Shown: positions 1-9,668, counted from the stretch's first letter. The stretch is 64,000 nucleotides of DNA from Microthrixaceae bacterium (GCA_023957975.1 JAMLGM010000001.1:434001-498000), one strand, 5' to 3'. Numbers and translations: made by a program. The notes: generated by a model not told the origin, from the sequence alone.

Positions 1-21
1 CGCTCGCCGGTTCGCCCGATC

Positions 22-40
22 GGTCGGCCGCTCGCCGACC
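22..40 (-). terminator. Hairpin just after the carboxylesterase stop codon
   Basis: GGTCGGC at 22-28 pairs with GCCGACC at 34-40 around a 5-nt loop, directly after the minus-strand stop codon. No T-run follows, so it may only stabilise or weakly terminate the transcript. Confidence 0.3.
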
Positions 41-1578
41 TAGCCGTTTGCCCCGCGCAGCCAATAGGCCAACGAGGCCGCGAGCGGGTTGTCGTCGAGC
101 GTGGTCTCGACATCGAAGCGCACCACCGGGCGCGAGCCGTTGCCGGGCAGATGCGGCCAGGAGTCGAGTGATGCGATCGAGGGGATGCCGTCACGGGCGA
201 AGGTTGCCCAGGCGTTCGACATGGCATCGGCGACCTGCTGAGGTGGCTCGGGTCCGAACAGCGGCGCCAGGCGGGTGTCGTGCAGTTGCGAGAACACGAA
301 CGGCAACTCCACCGCGTGTGCCGCCCCGAGCATCGGGCTCTCCCAATCGAACTGGTATTGCCACACCGGAGCGTGTGACGAATGTGCGGCAGCCAATTCG
401 GCGGTCGGTACTCGAAAGACGATGTCGGTAATGATCGCGCATTCGAGCTCGGCGGGTGACGCCTCGGGATGATCGATGCGATAGGCCTCGATGAGGGTGG
501 CGGCGTCGGCCCCGAGCAGGGTGGCGCGCTCGACGAGTTGTTCCTCGGTCTCAGCGCCCGGCATGAGGAGCGCGAACAGACGCCACTCGTCGCGGTTGTG
601 TCCGATCACCAGCGGGACACCGGCTGCGGCGCCTTGGGCGATCGCGGCCAGCGGGTCGGTCGGAACGGCGTGGCCGTCGCGGACCGGTCGAAAGGCCATG
701 GCAGCGAGAAGTTCGCCCGATTCGGCGAGGGTGGCGTTGGGGTTTCCCCATCGCTGGGCCATGATCGTCGCGTGGACTGCGAGCAGGTCGGCGAGGGGCG
801 CGTTCTGGGCTTCGGTGACGCTCGACCACCCGCCAAGGCGCATCACCTCGGCACCTTCGGTCCTAGCGAATTCGAGGTCGCGGGCGGCATTCACGCCACC
901 GGACTGACAGATCGCTCGGTGGAAGAGCCCGTCGGTGAGCGAGGAACTCATGAGCAGCGAGGTGCTCATCGACCCGGCCGACTCGCCGAACACGGTCACG
1001 TTGTCGGGGTCGCCACCGAAGCCGGCGATGTTGGTCTGCACCCATCGCAGCGCCTCGATCTGGTCGAGTAGGCCGGCGTTGCCGGAACCGAGGAACTCGT
1101 CGTCGAGACCACTGAGTTCGAGGAACCCGAGCGGGCCGAGGCGGTAGTTGATCGAGACGAACACTGCCCCCTGTTTGGCGAACGCGGTGCCGTCGTAGAT
1201 CGAGGTCGACCCGCTGCCCATCTCGAAAGCGCCGCCGTGAATCCAGAACATGACGGGCAGTGCCTCGTCGCCGCTGAGTCCGGGATCGGGGGTGTAGATG
1301 TTCAGCCTCAGGCAGTCCTCGCTCTGCGGTTCCGGTTCGAGGCCGAACAGCAGGTCCATGAACGAGGGGTTCTGCGGTGCGATCGGACCGAATTCGGTGG
1401 CGTCGAAGACGCCCTGCCAGGGGTTTCGGGGTTGTGGTGCACGGAAGCGAAGCGCCCCGACCGGCGCCTCGGCGTAGGGGATGCCGGCGAATCGGGCGAC
1501 CCCGTCGAGCCACTGCCCCCGCACCGTTCCGGCCGCGGTGTCGACCGTGAGTGTGCTGTGATCCTGCTGGGTGGTCAT
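40..1578 (-). CDS. Type B carboxylesterase/lipase family protein
   Basis: Predicted serine hydrolase of about 512 residues, normal for the carboxylesterase type B family, which cleaves carboxylic esters. The oxyanion-hole motif HGGAF lies near residue 115. The nucleophile elbow GESAGS puts the catalytic serine at about residue 200. A later NRDEW segment and the HAVELPFVF segment match the positions of the family's acid and histidine. No signal peptide is visible, so a cytoplasmic location is likely. The ATG overlaps the stop codon of the upstream DtxR-type regulator gene (TCAT on the plus strand, 1575-1578), so the two genes are probably co-transcribed and translationally coupled. The natural substrate is unknown. 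Confidence 0.9.
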   Translation of the reverse strand: MTTQQDHSTLTVDTAAGTVRGQWLDGVARFAGIPYAEAPVGALRFRAPQPRNPWQGVFDATEFGPIAPQNPSFMDLLFGLEPEPQSEDCLRLNIYTPDPGLSGDEALPVMFWIHGGAFEMGSGSTSIYDGTAFAKQGAVFVSINYRLGPLGFLELSGLDDEFLGSGNAGLLDQIEALRWVQTNIAGFGGDPDNVTVFGESAGSMSTSLLMSSSLTDGLFHRAICQSGGVNAARDLEFARTEGAEVMRLGGWSSVTEAQNAPLADLLAVHATIMAQRWGNPNATLAESGELLAAMAFRPVRDGHAVPTDPLAAIAQGAAAGVPLVIGHNRDEWRLFALLMPGAETEEQLVERATLLGADAATLIEAYRIDHPEASPAELECAIITDIVFRVPTAELAAAHSSHAPVWQYQFDWESPMLGAAHAVELPFVFSQLHDTRLAPLFGPEPPQQVADAMSNAWATFARDGIPSIASLDSWPHLPGNGSRPVVRFDVETTLDDNPLAASLAYWLRGANG

Positions 1579-2267
1579 GGACCGATGCTTACCAGAATCC
1601 GTTCGCTCGCGAAGGCTCCGAGCGCGACGGTGGCCCCGGCGATCTCGACGACCTGTTCACCTCGGAGTCCGCTCGACACCACGGTTCCCTGCTTGCCGGG
1701 TTGCAGCGAGTGGTCCTCGAGGAAGTCCAACATGCCGTCGGCAAATTCGAGTTCTTCGGGGATTCGACGCACCGTGAACGTCGTGCCGACGGGCAGGTTG
1801 GCCAACGCGATGGTCTCGGGGGGGCGATAGTTCGATCCCGGGATCGGGTTGCCGTGCGGGCAGGTCGACGGGTTTCCCAGCAGCTCGGCGAGGCGTTCCT
1901 CGACGAGTGGGCTGATGACGTGTTCCCACTTGCCGGCCTCTTCGTGCGCGAGCGCCCAACTGAGTCCCAACACGTCGGTGAGCATGCGTTCGGCCAGCCG
2001 GTGGCGACGCACGACGGCCTCGGCGAGGCGTTGGCCCTCCTCGGTCAGCGTGATCGAGTCGCCGATGACGATGAGGCCTTCGTTCGCCATCCGGCGGATC
2101 ATCTCCGACACCGCTGGTCGCGAGATCTCCAGGCGCTCGGCGATCCGGGCCTGGATGACGTCGAGGTCGTCTTCCTGGAGTTCGAAGATCGCCTCGCAAT
2201 ACTCCTCGAAGGCCGGGTGGAACTCGCCTGCCTTGTTGCCGCGCGACGGTCTCCGAGCATTCGTCAT
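1575..2267 (-). CDS. DtxR/MntR-family metal-dependent transcriptional regulator
   Basis: A 230-residue DtxR-family repressor. The winged HTH spans about residues 36-66, the dimerisation domain with C136 and the CPHGNPIPG motif ends near 144, and an SH3/FeoA-like C-terminal domain spans about 155-228. Family members bind DNA when loaded with Fe2+ or Mn2+. Visible candidate ligands are E22, E25, H89, E93, E115 and H116. The position that is Cys in DtxR/IdeR and Glu in MntR is Gly112, so metal choice is uncertain. It is divergent from lhr and coupled to the esterase gene. A palindrome at 2286-2301 just upstream suggests autoregulation. Confidence 0.9.
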   Translation of the reverse strand: MTNARRPSRGNKAGEFHPAFEEYCEAIFELQEDDLDVIQARIAERLEISRPAVSEMIRRMANEGLIVIGDSITLTEEGQRLAEAVVRRHRLAERMLTDVLGLSWALAHEEAGKWEHVISPLVEERLAELLGNPSTCPHGNPIPGSNYRPPETIALANLPVGTTFTVRRIPEELEFADGMLDFLEDHSLQPGKQGTVVSSGLRGEQVVEIAGATVALGAFASERILVSIGP

Positions 2268-2285
2268 GTCCGCATGCTATCTCGT

Positions 2286-2301
2286 GTTAGGAATGCCGAA
2301 C
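2286..2301. promoter_or_regulatory. Candidate DtxR-type operator (copy 1)
   Basis: GTTAGGAATGCCGAAC fits GTTAGG-N4-CCTAAC with one mismatch (11 of 12 defined bases). It lies 19 bp upstream of the regulator ATG and about 64 bp before lhr, so it could control both. The spacing is shorter than the classical 19-bp iron box. The assignment to this regulator is inference. Confidence 0.5.
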
Positions 2302-2364
2302 AACGGGATTCGCTCGAGCGGTGCCAGACGTTCGCTGTCGGTGCCCGGCGGTATCGTTCCGGCC

Positions 2365-5300
2365 ATGGGCCTCGCCGAGTTCAGCGAACCGACCACGGCG
2401 TGGTTCACCACCACCTTCGGTCAACCCACCGAGGCCCAGGCGCGCGCGTGGCCCGAGATCGCGGCCGGCCGAAACGTCCTGTTGTGTGCGCCGACGGGTT
2501 CGGGCAAGACGCTGGCGGCGTTTCTCGCGGCGATCGACCGGTTGGGGTCGAGTCCGGTTTCCCAGAAGGGCTCGGGCAAGGCGATCGAACGAACGACGGT
2601 GCTGTATCTCTCGCCGATCCGCGCGCTGGCGGTCGACGTGGAAAAGAACCTGCGTGCTCCGATTCGCGGTATCAACCTGGCGGCACAGCGTCTCGGTGTC
2701 GAGTTTCGTGAGCCGACGGTCGGAGTGCGCACGGGCGACACCCCGGCATCGCTCCGGCGTGCACTCGTCAACCATCCTCCCGACATCTTGATCACGACCC
2801 CCGAGTCGTTGTTCCTGATGCTGACGAGCGCGGCCCGAGAGTCCCTGCGCTCGGTCGACACGGTCATCATCGACGAGATCCATGCGGTCGCCGCGACGAA
2901 GCGAGGGTCGCACCTGGCGCTGTCGCTCGAACGCCTTCACGACCTCGCCGATGCTGCACCTCAACGCATCGGGCTGTCCGCGACGCAGCGGCCCCTGTCG
3001 GAAATCGCTCACTTTCTCGGCGGCAACGAGGTTGATTCCGACGGCGAGCTCCGTGGCCAGCGAGCCGTGACGATCATCGACGAAGGCGGTCGCAAACCGC
3101 TTGAACTCGAAGTGGTCGTGCCGGTCGACGACATGGGCGGTGTCGGTGAGTCGGACCTCACCCCTCGGTCGATCTGGCCGTCGGTGAACACGGCGGTGCT
3201 CGACCTCATCGAGGCCCATCGATCCACGATCGTGTTCGTCAACGCCCGTCGCCTCGCCGAGCGCCTCGCAACCCGGCTCAACGAGTTGGAGGAGGAACGC
3301 GACCGCACCGGCGACGTCGCGCTCGCCGCCGAGCGCGGCGGCGAGAACTTCGGTGTGTCGCCGTCCGTTTCGGGCCACGAACTGGTGCGGGCACACCACG
3401 GCTCGCTGAGCCGCGAGCAGCGACTCGTCGTCGAGGACGAGCTGAAGGCCGGCACGCTGCGCGGGCTGGTCGCCACCAGCTCGCTCGAACTCGGCATCGA
3501 CATGGGTGCGGTCGATCTCGTCGTGCAGGTCGCGTCCCCGGGGTCGGTCGCGAGTGGGCTGCAGCGCGTCGGCCGGGCGGGCCACCAGGTCGGCGCTCCC
3601 AGCCGCGGTCGGTTCTTCCCGAAGCATCGCGCCGACCTGCTCGAGACAGCGGTGGTGGTGCAACGCATGGCATCGGGCGACATCGAAACGACCCGATTCG
3701 TGCGCAACCCACTCGACGTGTTGGCCCAACAGATCGTGGCGATGGTCGCGCTCGACGACGTCACCTGGACCCAGCTGCGCTCGGTCGTGCGGGCGAGTGC
3801 CCCCTTCGGCGACCTGAGCGACGAGCTCCTCAACGCTACCCTCGATCTGCTCGACGGGCGATACCCCTCCGACGAGTTCGCCGATCTCCGACCTCGAATC
3901 GTGTGGGACCGTTCGTCGGGGGTCATCCGCTCGCGTGCGGGGGCACAACGCCTGGCGGTGACCAACGCCGGCACCATTCCCGACCGCGGCCTGTTCGGGG
4001 TATTCCTGCCCGACGGGACGCGGGTCGGCGAACTCGACGAGGAGATGGTCTACGAGAGTCGCCCGGGCGAGACCTTCCTGCTCGGGGCGACCACCTGGCG
4101 CATCGAAGACATCACCTTCGAACGTGTCGTGGTCACCCCGGCCCCGGGGTTGCCCGGCAAGATGCCCTTTTGGCACGGCGACGGCCCGGGGCGCCCCGTC
4201 GAGTTGGGCCGTGCGGTCGGGCGCTTCACCCGCGAGATCCGCTCGATCGACCGCGACGCCGCCCGGCGGCGACTGCACGAGGAACACTTCTGCGACGACC
4301 TGGCTGCGGAGAACCTGCTGACCTACCTCGACGAACAGGTGGCCGCCACCACGGCGGTGCCCGACGACCGCACCATCGTCGTCGAACGGTTCCGCGACGA
4401 GATCGGCGACTGGCGTATCTGCGTGCTCACCCCGTTCGGGGCGCGGGTCCATGCGCCGTGGGCGATGGCGATTCGTCAGCGACTCCAGGCGGCCGGCGGC
4501 GGCGACGTCGACATCATGTGGTCCGACGACGGGATCATCTTTCGGCTACCCGAGGCCGAAGAGGTGCTCGATCCGGCCGACCTGATGCTCGATCCCGACG
4601 AGGTGACCGAGGTCGTGGTGTCGATGCTGCCGACCACCGCGATGTTCGCGTCCCGGTTTCGAGAGGCGGCGGCCAGGGCGTTGCTGTTGCCCCGGCCGCG
4701 GGTCGATAAGCGAACCCCGCTGTGGCAGCAACGACAGAAGGCGGCAACGTTGCTGAGCGTCGCGTCGAAGTACCCGACCTTTCCGATCCTGTTGGAGACC
4801 ACCCGCGAGTGCATCAACGACGAGTTCGACCTGCCGTCGCTCGTCGATCTGATGACCAAGATCCGCTCGCAGGAAATCCGCGTCGTCTCGGTCGACACCG
4901 ACGTCGCCTCGCCGTTCGCCGCGTCACTGCTGTACTCGTGGATCGCGGTGTACATGTACGAGGGAGATGCTCCGCTCGCCGAGCGCCGCGCCGCCGCGCT
5001 CGGCCTCGACAAGAACCTGTTGCGAGAGCTGCTCGGCAGCGAGGAGTTGCGCTCGCTGCTCGACGCCGAGGTCGTCGCCGCGGTCGAGGACGAACTGCAA
5101 CGTCGCGCGCAGGGGCGCCGTGCCCGCGACCTCGATGAATTGCACGACCTGTTGCGGGTGCTCGGCCCGCTCGAGGTCGACGAGTTCGGCCCGCGCCTCG
5201 AACCGTTGAGCCCGCTCGCGTCGACGGCGGCGCTGCGCCGGGCGATCGACGAGTTGTTGGCCTCGCGCCGCGTCATCGAGGTCGCGATCGGGCACCGGCG

Positions 5301-6909
5301 CGTGTTCGCTGACGCCGCCGATGCCGGTCGACTGCGAGACGGTTTGGGGGTGGCGCTACCGCTCGGACTCCCCGCAGCGTTCACCGAGTCCCACGATGCG
5401 CCCCTGCGTTCGTTGTTTGAACGGTATGCCCGCACGCATGGCCCATTTCTCACTCACGATCTCGTCGAGCGTTTCGCGTTGTCGAACGAAACCACCGAGG
5501 CGATCCTGCGGGCGATGGAGGAGGACGGGTCGTTGCTACGCGGCGCGTTTCGTCCCGACGGCGTCACCGACGAGTGGTGCGACCCCGAGGTGTTGCGGAC
5601 GATTCGGCGGCGAACCCTGGCGTCGTTGCGCCGCGAGGTCGAGGCGGTCGATCCCGAGGTACTCGGGCGGTTTCTGCCCGACTGGCAGCGCGTCGGACGA
5701 TTCGACCGCGGGATCGATGCAGTTGCCGATGTCGTCGGCCAACTCGCCGGAGTCCCGCTCGTCGCGTCGTCACTCGACCGTGACATCATGGCGACGCGGG
5801 TGGGTGACTATCGGCCGGCAGACCTTGACGAGTTGTGCACCCGCGGCGAGGTGGTGTGGGTCGGAGCCGGTTCGATCGGCGGGTCGCGCCAAGGTAGCGA
5901 TGGCAGGGTTCGGCTGGTGTATCGCACCGATCGGGCGTTGTTGAGCGCGGCGATCGCCTCGGTCGACCCCGACCTTGCCCCCGCCGGTGACCATCACGTC
6001 GTGTTGCGGGCGGCGCTGGGTCGGCGTGGCGCCTGTTTCTGGGCCGACCTCGTCGGAGAGGTGGCCGCGGCCGGTCTCGTGTACGACGACGCCACCGTGG
6101 GCGATGCTTTGTGGGATCTCGTCTGGAACGGCGAGGTGACCAACGATTCGTTCGCCGCGTTGCGCGCTCGGATCGGGCCCAAGCGCTCCGGTTCGTCGCC
6201 TCGGCGACGAAGCCGTGGGCTTCGCGCATTGGCCGCGACCCCGCCGAGCGCGGTCGGTCGATGGTCGCTGGTGACCGACCTGGTGGCCAGCGCCCCGACC
6301 TCGACCGAGATCGCCCATGCGGTCGCGCAACAACTGCTCGACCGCTATGGCGTGCTCACCCGCGAGATGGCGTTGGCCGAGGGAGTGGCGGCGGGATTTG
6401 CCGGGGTCTATCCGGTGCTGAAGGCGATGGAGGAACAGGGACAGATTCGCCGTGGCTATTTCGTCGCCGGCCTGGGAGCCGCTCAGTTCGCATCGCACGC
6501 AGCGGTCGATCGACTTCGTTCGATGCGATCCGAACCCGACGACGCGATGAGCGCGCCTGCCGCGGTGTTGCTCGCCGCGACCGACCCCGCTCAGCCTTAT
6601 GGCGCCGTGCTGGCATGGCCCGACAACGACGGCCGACCGACCCGATCCGCAGGTGCTCGGGTGGTGCTGTGTGCGGGCGAGCCGATCGCATGGCTCGACC
6701 GCAATGGCCGCAAGGTGGTGACCTTCCCAGCGGCCTCATCGAGTTCGGTCTGGGTCGACACCGTCGTCGACGCGCTCCGCATCGGGCGCTTGGACAAGCT
6801 GGAGATCGTCGACATCGACGGTCGGCCGGCGTCGGCAGGCCCGTGGGTGGAGGTGCTGCGCACGGCGGGGTTTTCCGAGGGGTACCGCGGAATGGTGCTT
6901 CGGCGGTGA
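2365..6909 (+). CDS. lhr: Lhr-type ATP-dependent DNA helicase (Lhr-Core plus C-terminal extension)
   Basis: A predicted 3'-5' superfamily 2 helicase of 1514 residues, matching the full-length bacterial Lhr of about 1500. Visible motifs are Walker A CAPTGSGKT (41-49), DEIH in the Walker B box, LSAT, and QRVGRAGHQ (motif VI). The remaining two thirds carry the Lhr winged-helix and C-terminal domains. The reading frame stays open far upstream, to 1849, but that part is antisense to the regulator gene. I chose the ATG at 2365 because homology begins there and TATCGT (2352-2357) lies 7 nt before it, as in a leaderless promoter. Lhr proteins act in DNA repair, and the gene stands alone here. Confidence 0.95.
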   Translation: MGLAEFSEPTTAWFTTTFGQPTEAQARAWPEIAAGRNVLLCAPTGSGKTLAAFLAAIDRLGSSPVSQKGSGKAIERTTVLYLSPIRALAVDVEKNLRAPIRGINLAAQRLGVEFREPTVGVRTGDTPASLRRALVNHPPDILITTPESLFLMLTSAARESLRSVDTVIIDEIHAVAATKRGSHLALSLERLHDLADAAPQRIGLSATQRPLSEIAHFLGGNEVDSDGELRGQRAVTIIDEGGRKPLELEVVVPVDDMGGVGESDLTPRSIWPSVNTAVLDLIEAHRSTIVFVNARRLAERLATRLNELEEERDRTGDVALAAERGGENFGVSPSVSGHELVRAHHGSLSREQRLVVEDELKAGTLRGLVATSSLELGIDMGAVDLVVQVASPGSVASGLQRVGRAGHQVGAPSRGRFFPKHRADLLETAVVVQRMASGDIETTRFVRNPLDVLAQQIVAMVALDDVTWTQLRSVVRASAPFGDLSDELLNATLDLLDGRYPSDEFADLRPRIVWDRSSGVIRSRAGAQRLAVTNAGTIPDRGLFGVFLPDGTRVGELDEEMVYESRPGETFLLGATTWRIEDITFERVVVTPAPGLPGKMPFWHGDGPGRPVELGRAVGRFTREIRSIDRDAARRRLHEEHFCDDLAAENLLTYLDEQVAATTAVPDDRTIVVERFRDEIGDWRICVLTPFGARVHAPWAMAIRQRLQAAGGGDVDIMWSDDGIIFRLPEAEEVLDPADLMLDPDEVTEVVVSMLPTTAMFASRFREAAARALLLPRPRVDKRTPLWQQRQKAATLLSVASKYPTFPILLETTRECINDEFDLPSLVDLMTKIRSQEIRVVSVDTDVASPFAASLLYSWIAVYMYEGDAPLAERRAAALGLDKNLLRELLGSEELRSLLDAEVVAAVEDELQRRAQGRRARDLDELHDLLRVLGPLEVDEFGPRLEPLSPLASTAALRRAIDELLASRRVIEVAIGHRRVFADAADAGRLRDGLGVALPLGLPAAFTESHDAPLRSLFERYARTHGPFLTHDLVERFALSNETTEAILRAMEEDGSLLRGAFRPDGVTDEWCDPEVLRTIRRRTLASLRREVEAVDPEVLGRFLPDWQRVGRFDRGIDAVADVVGQLAGVPLVASSLDRDIMATRVGDYRPADLDELCTRGEVVWVGAGSIGGSRQGSDGRVRLVYRTDRALLSAAIASVDPDLAPAGDHHVVLRAALGRRGACFWADLVGEVAAAGLVYDDATVGDALWDLVWNGEVTNDSFAALRARIGPKRSGSSPRRRSRGLRALAATPPSAVGRWSLVTDLVASAPTSTEIAHAVAQQLLDRYGVLTREMALAEGVAAGFAGVYPVLKAMEEQGQIRRGYFVAGLGAAQFASHAAVDRLRSMRSEPDDAMSAPAAVLLAATDPAQPYGAVLAWPDNDGRPTRSAGARVVLCAGEPIAWLDRNGRKVVTFPAASSSSVWVDTVVDALRIGRLDKLEIVDIDGRPASAGPWVEVLRTAGFSEGYRGMVLRR

Positions 6910-6990
6910 GCAGCGCGGCGCCGTGCTCGTCCTGCGAGCGGGCTTAGGAACATGTCGATGGGGCGACCCGCGGACTGTCATGATCGGACG

Positions 6991-8040
6991 ATGCCGAAGG
7001 GTCAGGGTCGAAGCGGTCGGGTTCTGGGGATGTTGGTCGCAGCGTCGGTGCTGTTGGTGGTGGCGTGCAGCGACGGCTCATCGTCGACACTCGAGCGCTC
7101 CCGGACCCAACCGACGACCACCGTTGTCGAAGGGAGCACTCCGACCACGACGGTCGGGGCCCAGACCCCGACGACGCGAACGAAGGTCGACGAGTTGCCC
7201 GGGCTCTGGATCGCGACCGAGCACAATGTCCAGGACGACGCGGGGGTCGTCGTGGCTGAGGCGCAGGATGACTCCGAGGTGTTCCGGTCGCCGCTCGACG
7301 ATGGGGCGGGCGGAGTGATCTATCTCCGATGCACCGACGGATCCGAACGCGCGTGTGCGATCGAGCGCGTGGCCGCCGGGACTGAGGATGCGGTCGTGTT
7401 GGGCAGCGCGCTTCGGCTCTTCGCGCTCGGGACCTGGAATGAACGACCGGTGGTGGTGACGGGCTTCGTCGACCCGGCCAGGACGGCTGACTTCGAAACC
7501 GACCGAAGCGACCTGCTCGTCGGTCTCGTCGACCTGGAGACCGGCGAGCTCGTTGCTGCCGCCGACTGGTACGGCTGGGAGTCCGGTCCATTCGCTATCG
7601 ATGTCGAGGCCGCCATGGTCGCCGTGTGTATCGGGGAAGGGGAGACCTGTGAGCTCGGCACCGCAACGGACCCGGCCCAGATGCCGTTGGCACTCGAGGG
7701 CGCGGCCGACGGCGCCACGGTGACCTCGTTGGCGCTGTCCGCCGACGCGACCGTGCTCACGTGGGTGGAGTCCGAACCGATGGGCGGCACCGTGGTCGCT
7801 CATCACCGCGACCTGCTCGGAACGGCGACCGAGTCGATCGAGCTCCGCAGCAGTGACGCGTCTTCACCTCAGGAAGCGATCACCGACGGGTACTGGGCGG
7901 CGGTGCGCGTCGACGAGGTGGTTTATTTCACCGAACTGCTCGGCGGAGTGGGGACTGGCTCGAAGATGGTGCCGATCGACACCCGAGAGGTGGCCCTGCG
8001 CGCTGGCGGCGGCGCGTCCGGAGCGCAGAGCAAGCTCTGA
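6991..8040 (+). CDS. Putative secreted lipoprotein of unknown function
   Basis: A 349-residue protein. The N-terminus has a basic start, a hydrophobic stretch and a lipobox-like LVVAC with the lipidation cysteine at residue 26. A Ser/Thr/Pro-rich linker (about 28-60) follows, and then a domain with repeated beta-like segments that may be a propeller. No known family is recognised. The ATG at 6991 is preferred over upstream ATGs at 6952 and 6958 because CATGAT (6979-6984) sits exactly 6 nt before it, consistent with leaderless transcription, and because it gives a standard signal peptide. The neighbours give no functional hint. Confidence 0.75.
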   Translation: MPKGQGRSGRVLGMLVAASVLLVVACSDGSSSTLERSRTQPTTTVVEGSTPTTTVGAQTPTTRTKVDELPGLWIATEHNVQDDAGVVVAEAQDDSEVFRSPLDDGAGGVIYLRCTDGSERACAIERVAAGTEDAVVLGSALRLFALGTWNERPVVVTGFVDPARTADFETDRSDLLVGLVDLETGELVAAADWYGWESGPFAIDVEAAMVAVCIGEGETCELGTATDPAQMPLALEGAADGATVTSLALSADATVLTWVESEPMGGTVVAHHRDLLGTATESIELRSSDASSPQEAITDGYWAAVRVDEVVYFTELLGGVGTGSKMVPIDTREVALRAGGGASGAQSKL

Positions 8041-8090
8041 TATCGGCCGCCCCGTGGCCTCGACACCGTTTCGTCTTGCCGAGGCCGAAC

Positions 8091-8486
8091 TCAGGCCCGG
8101 CCCAGGATGCGATCGACGGATATCTCGATCACCACTCGGTCGTCGCTTTCGCCGGGTTGGCGATACCTCGCCGCGTACCGCTCGACCGCCTCGGCCACAC
8201 GATCCGGCGCGCTCGACACCTCAGCGGGGCCTTCGAAGGTCAACCATCGGCCACCGTCGACCGATGACACCGAAACCCGATGTCCCGGTCTCGCCGCGAT
8301 GTTGCGCACCTTTCGAGAACCGGACCGGGTGATGATCCGAACGAGTTGCGTCTCGGGGTCGTAGGTGAACCCGACGGGCACGAGGTGGATCGAGTGGTCG
8401 CTGCGGTGAGTGCCGAGAACTCCAAGGTGGTACTCGGCAAGAAATGCCAGCGCCTCCGGGCCAGGGTTGCGGGGATCGATCGTCAT
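8091..8486 (-). CDS. Pyridoxamine 5'-phosphate oxidase (PPOX) class protein, probably F420- or flavin-dependent
   Basis: A 131-residue single-domain split-barrel protein. The pattern LGVLGTHR...IHLVPVGFTYDPET...VRIITRSGSRKVRNI...SVSSVDGGRWLTFEG is typical of the small actinobacterial PPOX enzymes that use F420 or FMN for redox reactions. The ATG at 8486 is chosen over an upstream start because an AAGGA ribosome site lies just before it. The gene is 31 bp downstream of the unknown 342-residue gene on the same strand, so the two may be co-transcribed. The substrate cannot be told from sequence. Confidence 0.8.
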   Translation of the reverse strand: MTIDPRNPGPEALAFLAEYHLGVLGTHRSDHSIHLVPVGFTYDPETQLVRIITRSGSRKVRNIAARPGHRVSVSSVDGGRWLTFEGPAEVSSAPDRVAEAVERYAARYRQPGESDDRVVIEISVDRILGRA

Positions 8487-8517
8487 GGTCGGAGTCCTTT
8501 TCGGGTGCGATCGGCGG

Positions 8518-9546
8518 TCACTGAATCGGAAAGTAGCCGGGAACCAGGTCGAACGGTGTGTCGAGGTACACCTTGGCCTCCGGCGGCCCGTTGAAACGGC
8601 CGTGGCTCCAGCGGATCTCAACGTGCCCCCGGACTTCGTGGTCGCCGTGTTCGTCGCGGTAGCGGGCACGCCAGGTCACCATCGGCTGGCCGCCGTCGAG
8701 TGGGGCGACCGAGAAGTCGCGGAGCTGAAACCGCTGTCGCCAGTCCCACGGCGAGGCCACTCGGACTCGTAGGGGCGGCGCCGCCGCCGAGAGGTCGCTT
8801 CCGAGCACGAAGTAGGGCGCGTTGCCGATGCGTAGGAGCCGCCACAGCATGGCCTCGGCGGCGCCGCGCTGCTTCGCGAGACTCTCGCTCCAGCGCTGTG
8901 CGCTGCGCTGAGACACGGCGACGCACAGCTCGCGATAGGGCTCGACCAACTCCGACGGCCACGCCTTGGACCTGACCCGCAGGCGGCGGGCGAGTTCACG
9001 ACGGCCGGTTCTGTCGAGGTCTCCTGGGTCGTGCGGAGCTTCGAAATCGTCGAACGTTTCGTGCAGCCATTCCCGACAATGTCGCCACAGGATCTCCCGC
9101 TCAGGCGACGCGACCTCGCAGAACCAGTCGGTGCTGCGCCGTCCGTGGCCACCGGTCAGGAGACGGTCGAACAGGTGCGCCGGTGACGCATTCATCGTGA
9201 TCTTCGACAGGTACTTGCAGCTGACGAGATAGACGTGGTCGACGCGCAGATCGATCGGAGCCACCTCATCGCCGGGGCTTCGTTGTGGTCCGGTCCACTC
9301 GATGATTCGCGGATGGCGACCGCGCAGTGCGTCGGTCGCCTCGCGGAAGAATCGTCCGTTGTCGAAGGCGGCGTCGAGCAGAGGTCGAACATCGGGCTCG
9401 TTCCACGATTGCACGAGTTCGGCCCAGGTCGCATCGTCGACGTTGCGGAGTTCGGCCGGCTGCACCGGCAGCACGGCGAGGGGGTGGTCGCCGCCCAGCA
9501 TGGCGAGCGCGGTGACCAATTCCGTCAGCTTGGTCTTGTCGCTCAT
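8518..9546 (-). CDS. Hypothetical protein with a possible PD-(D/E)XK-like segment
   Basis: A 342-residue soluble protein of unrecognised family with no signal peptide or membrane segment. Around residues 85-120 an acidic segment (IEW..., PIDLRVDHVYLVSCKYLSKI) puts a glutamate, an aspartate and a CK pair at spacings reminiscent of PD-(D/E)XK nuclease cores. This is weak pattern evidence only. The C-terminal third (about 265-342) is rich in predicted beta strands and aromatic residues. The gene is probably transcribed together with the PPOX gene downstream. The ATG at 9546 is the only good start near the conserved-looking N-terminus. Confidence 0.7.
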   Translation of the reverse strand: MSDKTKLTELVTALAMLGGDHPLAVLPVQPAELRNVDDATWAELVQSWNEPDVRPLLDAAFDNGRFFREATDALRGRHPRIIEWTGPQRSPGDEVAPIDLRVDHVYLVSCKYLSKITMNASPAHLFDRLLTGGHGRRSTDWFCEVASPEREILWRHCREWLHETFDDFEAPHDPGDLDRTGRRELARRLRVRSKAWPSELVEPYRELCVAVSQRSAQRWSESLAKQRGAAEAMLWRLLRIGNAPYFVLGSDLSAAAPPLRVRVASPWDWRQRFQLRDFSVAPLDGGQPMVTWRARYRDEHGDHEVRGHVEIRWSHGRFNGPPEAKVYLDTPFDLVPGYFPIQ

Positions 9547-9668
9547 CGAGTGCCGATCCTACGGGGATCGCACCCGCATCTGAGCCCTCGCGTCGGGGCC
9601 TCGTCGGGTTGCGGAGGCTATCGTGGCGGTCGCATCGGCCGCCGCGGTCGAGGCTTGAGGAGGACGAC

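Noticed and set aside
2287..4452. 721-codon open frame on the minus strand
   Set aside because: It is antisense to lhr, has the amino-acid bias of a frame shadow, and shows no family motifs.
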